Source of the DNA: Tragulus kanchil
Lineage: Eukaryota > Chordata > Mammalia > Artiodactyla > Tragulidae
Length of the DNA: 64,000 nt
Reading direction: 5' to 3'
Assembly: GCA_022376925.1 (NCBI GenBank)
Contig: JAIOJX010000001.1
Span: 1,116,001 to 1,180,000, forward strand
Shown here: positions 23,801 to 36,656 of the stretch, piece after piece
How the letters are laid out: the number at the start of each line of letters is the position of its first letter
Position numbering within the stretch: the stretch's first letter is position 1
Program-made: the position numbers and the translations under genes
Notes under the pieces: generated by a model
Seen by the model: only the letters and a program-made list of their open reading frames with translations
The model's database searches: none
Told to the model about the DNA's origin: nothing

Positions 23801-26800
23801 AGATCTTTCTTGGATGACTTCATCTCTCTATCCTGGCTCCCACTGGCACTACTGAATGGGTCCACAAGTCATATGCCTAGCTCTTACAAACAGTTGTGCA
23901 GCCGCACCCTTGGTGTTCTCTCCCGAGCCTGCCTTCTCATTTTTTTGCAATATGATTAGGCTGAGAATTTTCCAGATCTTCACATTCTGGTTCTTTCATG
24001 CTTAATAGTTGCTTCCTCAGTTTCTGTCTCTTCCCCACATGTTATTGTGAGCCGCAAGGAGAAACCATCAACACTTTGCTTGGAAATCTCCTCAGCTACA
24101 TCTCCAAGTTCAACATTTATAAGTTGTACCTACCACAAAACACTAGAATACGATTCGGCCGAGTTCTTAGCCACTTTATGACAAGGATGGCCTTTTGTCC
24201 AGCGACCCATAACACGGCCGTCATTTCTATCTGAGAGCTCACCGGAAGCACCTTTAGCATTCACATTTCTAGTGACATTCTGGTCACAATGATACGTGTA
24301 TTCTCCACAGCAGTAGAAGCTTTCTCTGACGCTCTCTCCCTTCGTTCTGAGCCCTCACCAGAATTACCTACAATGTCCATATTTCTACTAACAGTCTCTT
24401 CAAGGCAAGCTAGGCCTTTTCTAATATGCACCTCAAAATTCTACAGCTTCTTACCCATTACCCGGTTGCATTTTGGGGGATTTATTACAGTAGCACCCCA
24501 CCTCCTGGTATCAAAATCTGTCAGCTTCCTGGGACGGCCGTAAAATAGCAGTAACTGGTGGCTTAACCCACAGAAGGGCGCTCTGTCGGTTCTGGAAGCC
24601 ACAGGCCTGAGAGCCAGGGAGTGAAGGCTATGCTTCCGGTGGCCCCAGATGTTCTCGGGCTGTGACCGCAGCCCTCCTGCCTCTGCCTGTCTCCACATGG
24701 GCTTCTCCCTGTCTGTGTCTTCTCTTCTGTCTTGGGAGACCACGTGTCATTAGATTTAGGGCCTCCCCTATTCCAGGATGACCTCATCTAAACTGTAACT
24801 TCAGTGGTGCTGTTTCCACATAGGGCCCCCACGCTGTGAGGTTCTGGAACTTCAGAGCCTCTTCCGTGGGAAGGCAGCTCAGCTCGTAACTCACCCTCCT
24901 CCTTGCACCCTCTCCATGTGGCTCCTGCACCTGCTGGCAGCTCTCCTTCTCTTCCCGCCTCTGTTCCTGCCCCAGCCCAGGCCAGCCTTCCTGCCTCCTT
25001 TCTCCCCCCAGTGGCTGAGAGCCTCTGGGCTCCCTGTCACCTTGCCCTGAGGCCAGCCCCAGCTGTACGGTGTCTGTGGAAGTGGCCCTGGCCGTGGCTG
25101 AGCCATGTCTCCTCCTACACCAGTCCCCTGGTCTGTGGTCACTCAGTCCTCCCGATGGGCTGGTCCTGGCCTCCCCTCTCAGACCGTGGGTGCCCTCAGG
25201 GCCAGGCCCAGGGGTCACCCTGGTTGTTCCCACACAGAGCCGCGGGCCAAGAAGTACAAATGCGGCCTGCCTCAGCCCTGTCCCGAGGAGCACCTGGCCT
25301 TCCGCGTGGTCAGTGGGGCTGCCAACGTCATTGGACCCAAGATCTGCCTGGAGGACAGGATGTGAGCATCTCAGACTGAGTGGGGGCGGGGTGGGGGGAG
25401 GGACGCAGGGTCCGTGCCGACAGGGCGCTGAGCCGGGTAGACGTGCCACTGGAAAGCTCTGTTCTGCTAGGCTCATGAGCAGTGTCAAGGACAATGTGGG
25501 CCGGGGACTGAACATCGCCCTGGTGAACGGTGAGTTCCCCACAGAGCGGAAAATGCAGCCGAGTGGCAGCCTGCCGCTCTTCCCACACGCCCGCCCCGGG
25601 AAATCCGAGGGGGGCCTGGGGGGCAGCCCCGGGGAGCTGAAGGCTCCACAGAAGAGGTGACCCCCATGGACAAGAGCTTGGTAGCAGTGAAGAACTGGAA
25701 GTTTCCAGGAATGGGGGGATGCTTCATGGGGAGCCTTGGGTGGGTCCCAGTGTTTGAACTGGCAGCACCGTGGGGGTCGGGGGGAGCTTCTGAACAGGCT
25801 GCTGCTCTTGGGGCTCCAGGTGGCCGGGCGCCGTTACCCTGGCGGCTTCTGCAGCAGCACCCATCCTTCCCTCTAATCAGGAATAAGCGGAGAGCTCATC
25901 GAAGCCCGCGCCTTCGACATGTGGGCAGGAGGTGAGTCGGGCCGCGGCCTCCGCTTCCTGACTGTGGGTGAAACGACAGCATCTTTGTCCTGAACGCTGC
26001 TCCCTCGATGCTCACAAGGGCCATTCGAGCGCTTCCTTGGGCTCAAGGAAGGTGGGGAGAAGGACAGATGTATGGTCAGGGCTTCAACCCTGACTTCTTA
26101 TTTAGTTCCTAAACTCACTCAGTGACCTAACTGACATGAGTCCCTGGCCGGATCCTCAACTCCGCTTCCTCTTGGGGAGAACAGTGGTTAGTGGGCGAGG
26201 GGTGCTCAGAGGTGCCGGATGCTCTGTGGGACCTGTCTCCCCAGATGTCAATGATCTGCTGAAGTTTATCCGGCCACTGCATGAAGGCACCCTGGTGTTC
26301 GTGGCTTCCTACGATGACCCAGCCACCAAGTAAGTGATGGCCGTGGCTGGCCTCAGCCTCACCCTTCTCTGGCCACGGCTCCTATCTCTCCCTTCCGTGT
26401 GGCAGGATGAACGAAGAGACCAGGAAGCTTTTCAGCGATCTGGGCAGCAAGAATGTCAAGGACCTCGCCTTCCGGGACAGCTGGGTGTTTGTGGGGGCCA
26501 AGGGTGTGCAGAACAAGAGCCCCTTTGAGCAGGTACGTGCGCAGACCCTGGTACCCCCGCTGCCTGGCCTGGGACAGCCTGCCTCCTCCTCCTCCTGCAT
26601 CCTCCCTGGTCCCCTTCTGTTCACACCGCAGCCTTCTCTGAATTCTGCCCAGCGCACCACAGCCCCTCCAGGGGGCCCTGGTTCCCTCACTGACTGCACG
26701 GAGGGCAGTCACTTGGATCATTTCTGTCTTGTATGGATTCCTCCCTAAAGAATCTTCGGAGGGCAAAGCTTTCCCGTTAGCAAAACTCTCAGTGAACTAA

Positions 26801-27550
26801 CTCCCTCCCATACATCTTTGAGATGTTCACCAGACTTCCTGGCAGTCCTTTGGTTAAGACTCCGTGCTTAACTGCCAGGGACATGGGTTCTATCCCTGAT
26901 CAGGGAACTAAGATCCCGCATGGCACGTGGTACAGCATCCCCCCAAAAGACTCGGTCCTACCCCATCCCCGCCAGACCCAAGACCCCAGTCCATACTGTA
27001 CGCCCTGCTCCCCAACTGCCCTCACTGGGGAGCTCTCAGCCCCCAAGTCCTGCTCCTGCAACAGGACAAGGCAAACAGGTTATTCCAATGGTTTCTGGAA
27101 GGCTCCGGCTGCCAAAAGAGCAGCTCAGCGCCCAGATAAGAAGTACCCTCTTGGGCCTTGCTCTTCCCAAAGCTTCCAGCTCTTCCCTGTGGGCACGTGA
27201 GGGCGGAGACACACCCGCTCCTCTTCCCAGCACAGGCCAGGCTCGCCTGAGCTCAAAGAAACTGACCGCCCTCCAGCCGCGAGGAGGCAGTCGCTACCAC
27301 ATTTAGATGAGAATGCTGAGGCTCGGGGACAGATGGGGTGGCTGCCCCCGAGAAGGCACGCTTGGTTGACCCCAGCATGAGGGAACAGAGAGCTCTGTCT
27401 GGCCCCCATGGCCAGGGGCTGAGCACATGCCTTTTTGCCCCCGCCAACCCGCAGCATGTGAAGAACAGTAAGCATACCAATAAGTATGAAGGCTGGCCCG
27501 AGGCACTGGAAATGGAGGGCTGCGTCCCCAGGAGGCCCACGGCGAGCTAG
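20874..27550 (+). CDS. FAM3A: FAM3 family member A, 9 coding exons
   Basis: Small FAM3-family protein with an N-terminal hydrophobic segment, reported as a secreted, cytokine-like and mitochondrion-associated factor that promotes ATP production. Coding exons: 20874-20886, 22519-22632, 23182-23205 (24-bp microexon), 25238-25361, 25471-25529, 25881-25931, 26245-26329, 26406-26532, 27455-27550. All are GT-AG, phases agree, and the total is 230 codons plus stop, the human length. It opens [12 protein letters not shown], and a signal-anchor-like stretch (about residues 6-29) leads into [11 protein letters not shown]. The core has the family cysteines in [13 protein letters not shown] and GPKICLED. 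The C-terminus reads [14 protein letters not shown]. Only 13 coding bases lie in the first coding exon, so the start rests on the exact match of MRLAG to the family. Confidence 0.96.
20887..22518 (+). other. FAM3A: FAM3A intron following the start-codon exon
   Basis: GC-rich intron with a MIR-like fragment near 21030-21075 ('TCTGTGACCTTGAGCAAATT'). Long open frames on both strands (one of 347 codons on the minus strand across 21725-22768) reflect GC richness and show no domain I know. Confidence 0.6.
23206..25237 (+). other. FAM3A: FAM3A intron 3 (relative to coding exons)
   Basis: Contains a 46-base partial SINE (23411-23456: GGCTTCCCTGGTGGTCCAGT...). A decayed AT-richer interspersed repeat of unknown name follows at about 23710-24790 ('...CAGTCTCTTCAAGGCAAGCT...', 24391-24410). 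No exon was found. Confidence 0.5.
26833..26950 (+). mobile_element. CHR-1 type SINE
   Basis: In the last FAM3A intron: ACTTCCTGGCAGTCCTTTGG, GGGTTCTATCCCTGATCAGG and AACTAAGATCCCGCATGGCA follow the CHR-1 order. Confidence 0.8.
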
Positions 27551-28106
27551 AGGCGGAGCTTGGGGACCAGACTGAGCGAGGCTGCGTGTGTCCAGCCCAC
27601 GAGGAGGCGCCAGCACAGGGCTGAGGCCGGACGCGATGCCCAGCACGTCAGGGTTTCAAGGCAGTGACCAGTGACCAGACCGTGACCAGTGGTAGGGGCT
27701 GCCTGGCTGGCCCCATCGCACTTTGTCGGGGGACCCCAGGTACCTGGCTCCATTTCCTAAACATGCTCCCCTGGTCAACCCCCACCCAAGCAAGTCCCAA
27801 GCACCTGCAGCCCCAGTTTGGTACTGGCTGCATGAAAGGTTGGGGCACCTTCCAGAACCTCTCCGTCCCAGAGTGGCTCACTGCTCCATGGGCCAGTCCT
27901 GTTTCCAGTGTGATTTGTTGCGCTGACTTGCATATGGCAGCCACTCCAGGCACCTGGCTGCCTCCTGCTTTGCTCTCGCGGGAGGGGGCGGCCACCTTGA
28001 AGGCAGGCCGGCTGCGTGCTGCGTTCCCTGGCCAGATCACAGCCCTAGTGTGGTGAGGGGCAGCACCTGTGGTTTCTCAGAGGGCCCGCCTTGTACATGA
28101 CTTCTG

Positions 28107-28112
28107 AATAAA
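28107..28112 (+). terminator. FAM3A: FAM3A polyadenylation signal (AATAAA)
   Basis: Canonical hexamer 557 bases after the stop, with no earlier one seen in the 3' UTR. Confidence 0.8.
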
Positions 28113-28174
28113 CAGATGGCCCCCAATGGAATGAAGTGCATTCAGTGTGGACTCAAGGGTGACGGTGTCCTGGG

Positions 28175-30352
28175 ATAGGGACGTGTCCCCAGGGCTCGGC
28201 CTACTCACCTCCATACCCTGCGTAAGCAGCCTTTGTCTCCAGGGCTCCTGTCATCCACAGGCCCCTCTCCCCAGCTGGCATCCCTGTCGCGTTGCCCAGA
28301 AAGATGGTTCTGCCCTTTAGGGCTGCTGGAAAATTGCTGAGTCCCTTGGACACAGGCCTGTAGGGACAGGGGTGGCCATTCAATCCACCACCTCCCCCTG
28401 ACCTCCCCACAGCACTCAACTTTAGGCACCTTTGAAATCCCGGGGCAAGAGGTCAAGGTACACGGGCCATTTGGCTTTTCTCACGAATCATAGCTATATT
28501 TCCCTGTATTGGGTGAGAACTAGTAAGAAACTACAAGGAGTTTTGCTGGTAAGGTAGCTGAGAGCACAGAAATGGCCTGGGGTCAGGAAAAGGAGAGAAG
28601 GCAGTTTGGACTTCCCACATAGAGGAACGGGGCACCAGCCAGGTCGTGGTGAGGGTGCCGTGGCAAGGGCGGTTGAGTTTTGAGTCCCCCTCTAGGGGTT
28701 AGGTGCCGCCGGAGTGTGAACACAGCATCAGAACATGAAAGTATTTAAGGAGGTGGCAGGAGAGGACAGAGAGGCCCAAGATGGCCCAGGAGGAGAAGCC
28801 GCGGCTGTGGGCTGCGGTCACAGCCACGCAGGTCGGGGAGTGGAGATGTGAGGAGAGCCCGTGCTGCTTGCCTGGGAGATAGTGATCACAGAAGCTGAAA
28901 CTCAGCCTGATCCTGTGCCAAGATCTTGATGTCTTTTCATTTTTAAATAAGACTTTCTCTTTTGGAGTTTCAAGCTCCCAGCAAAGTTGAGCAGAAAGTC
29001 CAGGATTCCCTCATACGCAACCTTCCCGCATCATGGGAACCCGAAGCCTAACGTGGACATTAGGGTTCCCTCTCCATGTCATACAGTCTGTGGGTTTGAC
29101 AAGTGTTCATAATGACGAGTACTTACCATTATAGTATCATGCATGTATTCATTTTTAACCTATTACGCGATTTTCAACACCCTTGACAGTAGGGAGGATG
29201 CTCCGGGCACGGCTCAGCACGTGGCCAGTGCTTCACCTTGTTACCTGGGCTTCGTAAGCCATAGGGACGTGTCCCCAGGGCTCGCCTACTCACCTCCATA
29301 CCTCGTAGCAGCCTTTGTCTCCAGGGCTCCTGTCATCCACAGGCCCCTCTCCCCAGCTGGCATCCCTGTCGCGTTGCCCAGAAAGATGGTTCTGCCCTTT
29401 AGGGCTGCTGGAAAATTGCTGAGTCCCTTGGACACAGGCCTGTAGGGACAGGGGTGGCCATTCAATCCACCACCTCCCCCTGACCTCCCCACAGCACTCA
29501 ACTTTAGGCACCTTTGAAATCCCGGGGCAAGAGGTCAAGGTACACGGGCCATTTGGCTTTTCTCACGAATCATAGCTATATTTCCCTGTATTGGGTGAGA
29601 ACTAGTAAGAAACTACAAGGAGTTTTGCTGGTAAGGTAGCTGAGAGCACAGAAATGGCCTGGGGTCAGGAAAAGGAGAGAAGGCAGTTTGGACTTCCCAC
29701 ATAGAGGAAGCGGGGCACCAGCCAGGTCGTGGTGAGGGTGCCGTGGCAAGGGCGGTTGAGTTTTGAGTCCCCCTCTAGGGGTTAGGTGCCGCCGGAGTGT
29801 GAACACAGCATCAGAACATGAAAGTATTTAAGGAGGTGGCAGGAGAGGACAGAGAGGCCCAAGATGGCCCAGGAGGAGAAGCCGCGGCTGTGGGCTGCGG
29901 TCACAGCCACGCAGGTCGGGGAGTGGAGATGTGAGGAGAGCCCGTGCTGCTTGCCTGGGAGATAGTGATCACAGAAGCTGAAACTCAGCCTGATCCTGTG
30001 CCAAGATCTTGATGTCTTTTCATTTTTAAATAAGACTTTCTCTTTTGGAGTTTCAAGCTCCCAGCAAAGTTGAGCAGAAAGTCCAGGATTCCCTCATACG
30101 CAACCTTCCCGCATCATGGGAACCCGAAGCCTAACGTGGACATTAGGGTTCCCTCTCCATGTCATACAGTCTGTGGGTTTGACAAGTGTTCATAATGACG
30201 AGTACTTACCATTATAGTATCATGCATGTATTCATTTTTTTAACCTATTACGCGCATTTTCAACACCCTTGACAGTAGGGAGGATGCTCTGGCGCGCCCA
30301 CGGGGCAGCCGCAGCGCTCAGCACGTGGCCAGTGCTTCACCTGCACGTGTTA
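28175..30352. repeat. Tandem duplication D3 (period about 1083-1086 bp)
   Basis: Copy A is about 28175-29246 and copy B 29261-30352. The start of copy B has deletions (GGCTCGGCC becomes GGCTCGCC; ACCCTGCGTAAGCAG becomes ACCTCGTAGCAG). The end of copy A also has deletions (T-run 5 versus 7; a 17-20 base loss around ATGCTC...GCTCAGCACG). The block includes an old L1 fragment. Confidence 0.9.
28930..29165 (-). mobile_element. Old L1 (L1M-like) fragment
   Basis: '...GGACATTAGGGTTCCCTCTC...' and 'CCATTATAGTATCATGCATG' match the reverse complement of ancient L1 3' sequence. It is repeated at about 30012-30250 by D3. Confidence 0.55.
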
Positions 30353-31734
30353 CCTGCACAGTCCTTGCAGAAGCCCCAGAGAGCAAGTACTTCTGTGACC
30401 CCCGTTTACAGAAGAAAAATGGTCCCTGGTATGCTTCGGAAAGCTTTCCTAGAGGTGGGATGTTAGAAGCCAGATGAACAGGGCCCCACAAGCTTAGTCA
30501 CTCATCCCAAATGAAATGCACCTTAGCAAAGGGACGAACTGCCAGGCTGGGAGGTGCCTCTTGTACAACTGCTTCGTCGGCTGGCCCGCCCCAGACCATT
30601 GTCCCTTGCACTGGAGTCACACAGATGGAAGCGGCAGGCAGTTTATCCCCATGTGGCCCAAGACAGGCTAGAACGCGGACAGTGGTGTGCAGAAGGTCCG
30701 TCTTTCTCCACCCAGTGGTCCTCCGCCGCCAGGGTTTTGCCCAGGCCAACCCTCAGGAGTTAAGACCTCCTCAGTTACAAGAGCGAGGGCCCCAACCCCA
30801 CTGGCATATGCAAAAGTACACACGCGACAGCAGAGGGGGTTTGATGTGCCTGTAACAGACCCCAGCACCCACAGGTGAGTCCAGCTCCAGCAGCGTCCTC
30901 AGCCCACAGGCTCTCCATCTGTCGGCTCCCCTTTCTTTGTATTTGCATCCTTTTCAAACGTGCTGTCTCCCTGAGGCAGGGGGAGCAACAGTAGATGTCC
31001 CAGGTTAGCAACCCCAGCAACAAAGAGCTCCCACCTTTTTTAGCCTTCCAGCCCAAGTCCCTAGGGAACTACCTCTCGTTGGTCCAGATTGGAATATGGG
31101 GTTATCTTTGCCTCACTCTGTGTGGCTCTGATTGGCTACCTCTATGTCATGCACCCCCAGAGGTCAGCATTGGGGTCATCTTCATGCAAACCTTGTGTAC
31201 CAATAGTGGAGGAGAGAGGGCCCTCCAGAGAGAACTCCAGCACCATGACCTATAGCTGGGCTTGCAGAAACACCAGTTGTCACTACATTTCCTAGTAAAT
31301 ACCAAATGCATCGCATACTTGAGCTTGTCTAGAATATGCCTTCTCACGCGTGCTTATTTATCGCGCAGTCTTCCTGGAGGCGCTGCCCGGAGAGCACGCG
31401 GTAGGGACACCTCTCAGAGTCACCACTGTGACCCTGTTAGCAGGATGGTGGAAGGTCTCCTGGCTGAAGTACGCGGATGTGCTTAGCTGCCACTATCGTT
31501 TGTTCTATCTGTTCTCTAGGTCTAGATGACTTCTCTTTTGGAAGTAGATATCCTTGACTGCTCATAGAGACCTTCCTTCTTTTCTGGGGTGAATTATTAA
31601 TCCCTGAAACAAACTACAAACATTCTCATCATTTCTTTTGTAATTGTTCAATCGCTAAATCATATCTGGCTTTGTGACCCCATGACTTTGATTTTAGCCA
31701 CCTCTTTTTTTCCTGCAGGGAAGGCCTGTAAATT
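30353..31734. other. Intergenic region between FAM3A and SLC10A3
   Basis: No exon or nameable repeat was recognised. Some AT-richer, repeat-like sequence lies at about 31500-31700. Confidence 0.4.
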
Positions 31735-33931
31735 CCTTCAGGTTCGACACCCCACCAGCTCGCTCAGGCTTTTCAGGGAAGGCTGGAGAGACTGATGATA
31801 ATGGGGAGCAGCCTTCTAACTACATTTCCTCTTCTCAACTCCTGACACCAATTCCCATCCATTTGGGAACATAAAAATACAGGGTTCTTCAAGGGTGGAC
31901 ACGACTTTTAGGTTTTCCATCCCCAGCTCTTTCAGCTAAGTCCTCCCCCTTCTCTCTCTGGCCACTCTTACCTCAGACAGCAGCAGCACCACTGCTCCTT
32001 TGCAAACTGCTGTCTAACCCAGCATGTGCCGAGCTCAGCCCTCTCACCTGTTCAAGCCTTCTTCCATCAGGATCCCTGAACCCCATTTGAGAGGGACAGT
32101 ACAGACTTTCTGGGACACCAAAGTCCATATGCACATATTAAGTCACACAAAGACAAATGGCTTATGTTTTAACTAAGGCTAAAGAACAGTCTAGAGCTAT
32201 GGCTCTGAATGTGTTTTGATCACTGACATAAACATCTGCTTACACATTACATGCATGTACTAATCTGAACTTTTAAAACACAAATACAATTCTGAATAAA
32301 TAAGGCTAAATTAAAATTAATAGGGCTTCCCCTGGTGGTCCAGCGGGTAAGGACACCGCCTTGCAGTGCAAGGGGCGCCCGTTTAATCCCTGGCCTGGGA
32401 AGATCCCACGTGCCGCGGAGCGGCTGGACCGATGTGTCCCATCACCGAGCCGGAGCTCTGGAGCGCATGCGCCCGGAGCTGGTGCTCTGCAACAACAGAG
32501 GCCTCCGCGATGGGAGGCCCACACGGGCCAAAGAACAAAGATGGATGAAAATAGAGAAATGAAAGACCAATAGAAGTGGCCCGCCCGCTCCCCTCCCTCC
32601 CCAACCCACCTCCCGCCCCAAATAAATAAATAAATAAATCTTTTTTAAAAAATTAATAGATGTTTATTTAAATGATTAGAATGATTTTCTATTGGACAAT
32701 TACATAAAAATAGAAATGTATGAGTCTTTTTGGACACTCTACGATGTGTCACAGGAACCTTCTGGGGGCAAGAAGCTGCAACTTTGGGCACCACTGACCT
32801 CCATCACCACCATGACAAGAGGTTCTTCCAGAGCAGTGGGTAAATTGATTCAGGTTCGACACCCCACCAGCTCGCTCAGGCTTTTCAGCTGGAAGTTTCA
32901 GCCTTCTAACTACATTTCCTCTTCTCAACTCCTGACACCAATTCCCATCCATTTGGGAACATAAAAATACAGGGTTCTTCAAGGGTGGACACGACTTTTA
33001 GGTTTTCCATCCCCAGCTCTTTCAGCTAAGTCCTCCCCCTTCTCTCTCTGGCCACTCTTACCTCAGACAGCAGCAGCACCACTGCTCCTTTGCAAACTGC
33101 TGTCTAACCCAGCATGTGCCGAGCTCAGCCCTCTCACCTGTTCAAGCCTTCTTCCATCAGGATCCCTGAACCCCATTTGAGAGGGACAGTACAGACTTTC
33201 TGGGACACCAAAGTCCATATGCACATATTAAGTCACACAAAGACAAATGGCTTATGTTTTAACTAAGGCTAAAGAACAGTCTAGAGCTATGGCTCTGAAT
33301 GTGTTTTGATCACTGACATAAACATCTGCTTACACATTACATGCATGTACTAATCTGAACTTTTAAAACACAAATACAATTCTGAATAAATAAGGCTAAA
33401 TTAAAATTAATAGGGCTTCCCCTGGTGGTCCAGCGGGTAAGGACACCGCCTTGCAGTGCAAGGGGCGCCCGTTTAATCCCTGGCCTGGGAAGATCCCACG
33501 TGCCGCGGAGCGGCTGGACTGATGCGTCCAATTACCAAGCCGGAGCTCTGGAGCGCATGCGCCCGGAGCTGGTGCTCTGCAACAACAGAGGCCTCCGCGA
33601 TGGGAGGCCCACACGGGCCAAAGAACAAAGATGGATGAAAATAGAGAAATGAAAGACCAATAGAAGTGGCCCGCCCGCTCCCCTCCCTCCCCAACCCACC
33701 TCCCGCCCCAAATAAATAAATAAATAAATCTTTTTTAAAAAATTAATAGATGTTTATTTAAATGATTAGAATGATTTTCTATTGGACAATTACATAAAAA
33801 TAGAAATGTATGAGTCTTTTTGGACACTCTACGATGTGTCACAGGAACCTTCTGGGGGCAAGAAGCTGCAACTTTGGGCACCACTGACCTCCATCACAAC
33901 CCTGACAAGAGGTTCTTCCAGAGCAGTGGGT
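31735..33931. repeat. Tandem duplication D4 (period 1090-1112 bp)
   Basis: Copy A is about 31735-32831 and copy B about 32832-33931. Copy B lacks about 22 bases near its start (after CAGGCTTTTCAG). The block includes a complete SINE. Unlike the other duplications, the two SINE copies carry a cluster of five substitutions within about 23 bases (32429-32451 versus 33519-33541). Confidence 0.9.
32322..32648 (+). mobile_element. tRNA-derived SINE with GC-rich 3' extension
   Basis: GGGCTTCCCCTGGTGGTCCA start, then a variant body through GGCCAAAGAACAAAGATGGA. A 3' extension GACCAATAGAAGTGGCCCGC (32565-32584), a C-rich run and an (AAAT)n tail follow. It is flanked by an 11-bp target duplication AAAATTAATAG (32313-32323 and 32649-32659). 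The copy at about 33412-33738 is due to D4. Confidence 0.85.
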
Positions 33932-34480
33932 AGCCACTGTCCCACTGCCTGACTGTGGTTGCCCAGCAGCCTTTGGGAACATGCAACTCTCCTTTGATGC
34001 TCTACTTGCTTACTGTCTTCCCTTGTCCACATTCTATACCCTCACCAGCTTATTTGCCCTTCTTTATGCTTATTTGCCCTTCTTTATGCCATGTGTTTGC
34101 ATTCCTTCTCCATGAAGCCTCCGGACCTTGCTGGTGGCCCCAAATAGTCTTGAAACGTTCAGAAATTCACTGATCTTACGCGGGGTGGAAATAGGCGCTC
34201 GATCGATGCTTGATCGTAGGAAGGGGGAACATGGCCGAGTCGGGATCCGTCTGACTCGGCCCTCAGGCCACAGGGCCAGCGGCCTGAGCAGGAACGTGGC
34301 ACAAACCCTGACTCTGGGGTCCTGCCACCAGCAGCCGTCCCCGAGCGTCCTAGCTCGGCTAAGGGCGAAGCTGCAGAGGTCTCAGCATGTTTGGAAAGGA
34401 CTGGCGTGCCTCACTGGAGCAGCTCTCCTGACAGGAGGCCGGGACACGCAGCTCGGTAGCCTCAGGAGATCACAGCCAAG
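33932..34480. other. Intergenic region upstream of SLC10A3
   Basis: No exon or named repeat was seen. A 20-base direct repeat (TTATTTGCCCTTCTTTATGC) occurs in tandem at about 34050-34088. GC content rises towards the CpG island. Confidence 0.5.
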
Positions 34481-35060
34481 GCCGACCTATCGCGACCCGT
34501 AAGGCGGCCAGGACTGCGCGCTGGCGCAGCCTCGTGGCTCCCGCACGTCACAAGCCGGGGGCGGGGCGGGGGCGGGGCCTGGCGGGCTCGGGGCGGGGCC
34601 CCGGAGGGCCGCGCTCTTAGGCGTCTGCCGGCGGGGCAGGCGCTGGCGCCGGCGTCCGGCTTCGCGGCCGCGGAGGCAGGTGAGAGTCTCAGGCCGGAAA
34701 GGCGGGCGGAAGGCGGTTTCCAGCTCCGGCCGGTTTCCACGCTCGCCTGCTCTGGCGGCCGGGCACCGCGGAGAACGGCCGCTGCGGTGCGTTCGTAAGG
34801 CGTGGTGCGGCCGCGGGGCCGAGAGGGGCGTGCGGGCCCCCGGGGCCGCCCGGGCGGGTCACTGGCCTGCGGCTGCCGAGCAGTCCTCCTCGCTCCCTCC
34901 CTCCCCGATTCCTGCCCGAGCTCTGATCCGCTCAATTCGACAACTTCCGGACTCTCAGGTAGGGAGGAGCCCCGGGTCAGCCCTGCGAACTGCCCCGACA
35001 CCGAACCACAGCGACCCGCAGCCTTAGGGCGCAGCTGCTCAGAGTCTTCTGGCACCTCCA
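34481..35060 (+). promoter_or_regulatory. SLC10A3: CpG island and non-coding first exon of SLC10A3
   Basis: Very CpG-rich, with several GGGGCGGGG Sp1-type boxes at about 34557-34600. A donor (GCAG|GTGAGA) follows 34679, suggesting that a non-coding exon ends there. The coding exon acceptor is at 36518-36519, so there is 5' UTR splicing between them. Confidence 0.7.
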
Positions 35061-36656
35061 GTAGCGATGGTGGGGACCCGGGCCAGCCCCGAGGCGCAGT
35101 GATTCAGTGACTCCGAGCCGCCGGCGGTACTGGAACGACGGGGTGGATGGCCCTTCGCCTCCTCTCCCTTCTGAACTGGTTCACACCACCCCGGTGGCTT
35201 CAGTCCCGGGTGCCTTAATTTTTTCCCCTTAGACTCTCCTCCGCTGTACGCTGTACTTCTAGTCCCCCTGGTTTTCCTGCCTCCCTCTTCAGCGGTGGGA
35301 CACAGAGCTGGATCAAGGCCTCCGGGGTAAGTGACCCAAGCCCCCGAGTTAGGAGAGGCTGTGGCATCCCAGGGTGGTAGAGAGGGACTGTCCCACGAAT
35401 GAGCCTGCCGGTGGACCAGCCCTCCGCCACCTGCTCGCCCCGTCTCCAGTCTCGGATGAGGGTGGGGCAGGGCCCAGCCCTGATAGGATGTAGAGAAGCG
35501 GGGCCTCTTCAAGATTGAGACATCAGCGAGGCGCGAGTCAGTCACCAGTGATGATGAAAAATTACTGTGTCCTCATCCTGGTTGCCCCAGTTCCTGCAGG
35601 TGAGGGGACAAGAGGGCGCAGGCGGCCCACACTGAGGAGTGCGAGGAGGCAAACGGCCCCCTTTCCCCTGGAGGCCCCCTTCCCTCCAGGAAACCTCCTT
35701 ACAGTAGGAGTTGCAAGCTCTGCTCAGGGTCCATGTGGGCAGGGGAGGAGCCCCTGAACTCCGAGCAGAGCCTCTCGATGTGGCACAGCGGCTTGAGAAG
35801 CTCAGACTCTGGGACTGCCAGGGAAGTGGAAGTTCTGACAGGAGAAACTCTCAGTGGACAGGTGGCCCTATCTGATCCCTTTCTGCTGCCCCTTCTGGCA
35901 GCTTCCCCTGGGGAGAGGGGACCTGATCCCTCCCAGAACCCCCGTCTTGCCCCGTCAGCAGGTAGGCAGGCCACGTACTCACACAGCAGCAGCGCCATTT
36001 ACATGTCATGTGGCCTTCGGCCTGGGGGTTGCCCACTGCCCAGGCTACTTTGCTGGCTGCTCTCTGCCTGACAGATGGCACTCCGCTGCCCTGAGCCCTC
36101 TCATCGGGCCTGCTGCCTTGGTCTCCATGCGCAGGCACTGGCAGCCCTTCCTGCGTGTGGTGTTGCTGCCCCGGCGTCTCTAGCATGCAGGGCCCAGGCT
36201 AGTGGTGACAGAGTGGGGGCCGCCTCTCCCAGATCCCCTGGTATCAGGATATCTCTGAATGGTGGGCATCACAACTCAGCAGGCTGGGGGCGAACTCCTA
36301 CCTGTAGGAGTAAAAGATGGGCAGCTTGAGGCAGTCGTGACTGGGGAAGGGACAGCCAAATGGCACTCAAGGGCCAGCACTAGGCGTTCCCTTTCAACCC
36401 CCAGGCTTGCGGCAAGGGACCCTCTGAGTGTCCCAGCAGTGGGCCTCTAGACCCCGTGCTTGTGGATGCACAGCCGCTCACCCTCACCAGCCGCCTCTCT
36501 CTGTCCCTCCTCTCCTCAGGAGGCTCTCCGCCATCAGGAAGGGCAGCACAGCACCAGGTCTCGCCCATGGACCGTTCTCAAGACCACCCAGCCGCGCCAG
36601 CAGGACTGCTCCCCTAAGCCTCAGAGGGCCTTGGCTCCCCATCCTCAGAAGGAGGC

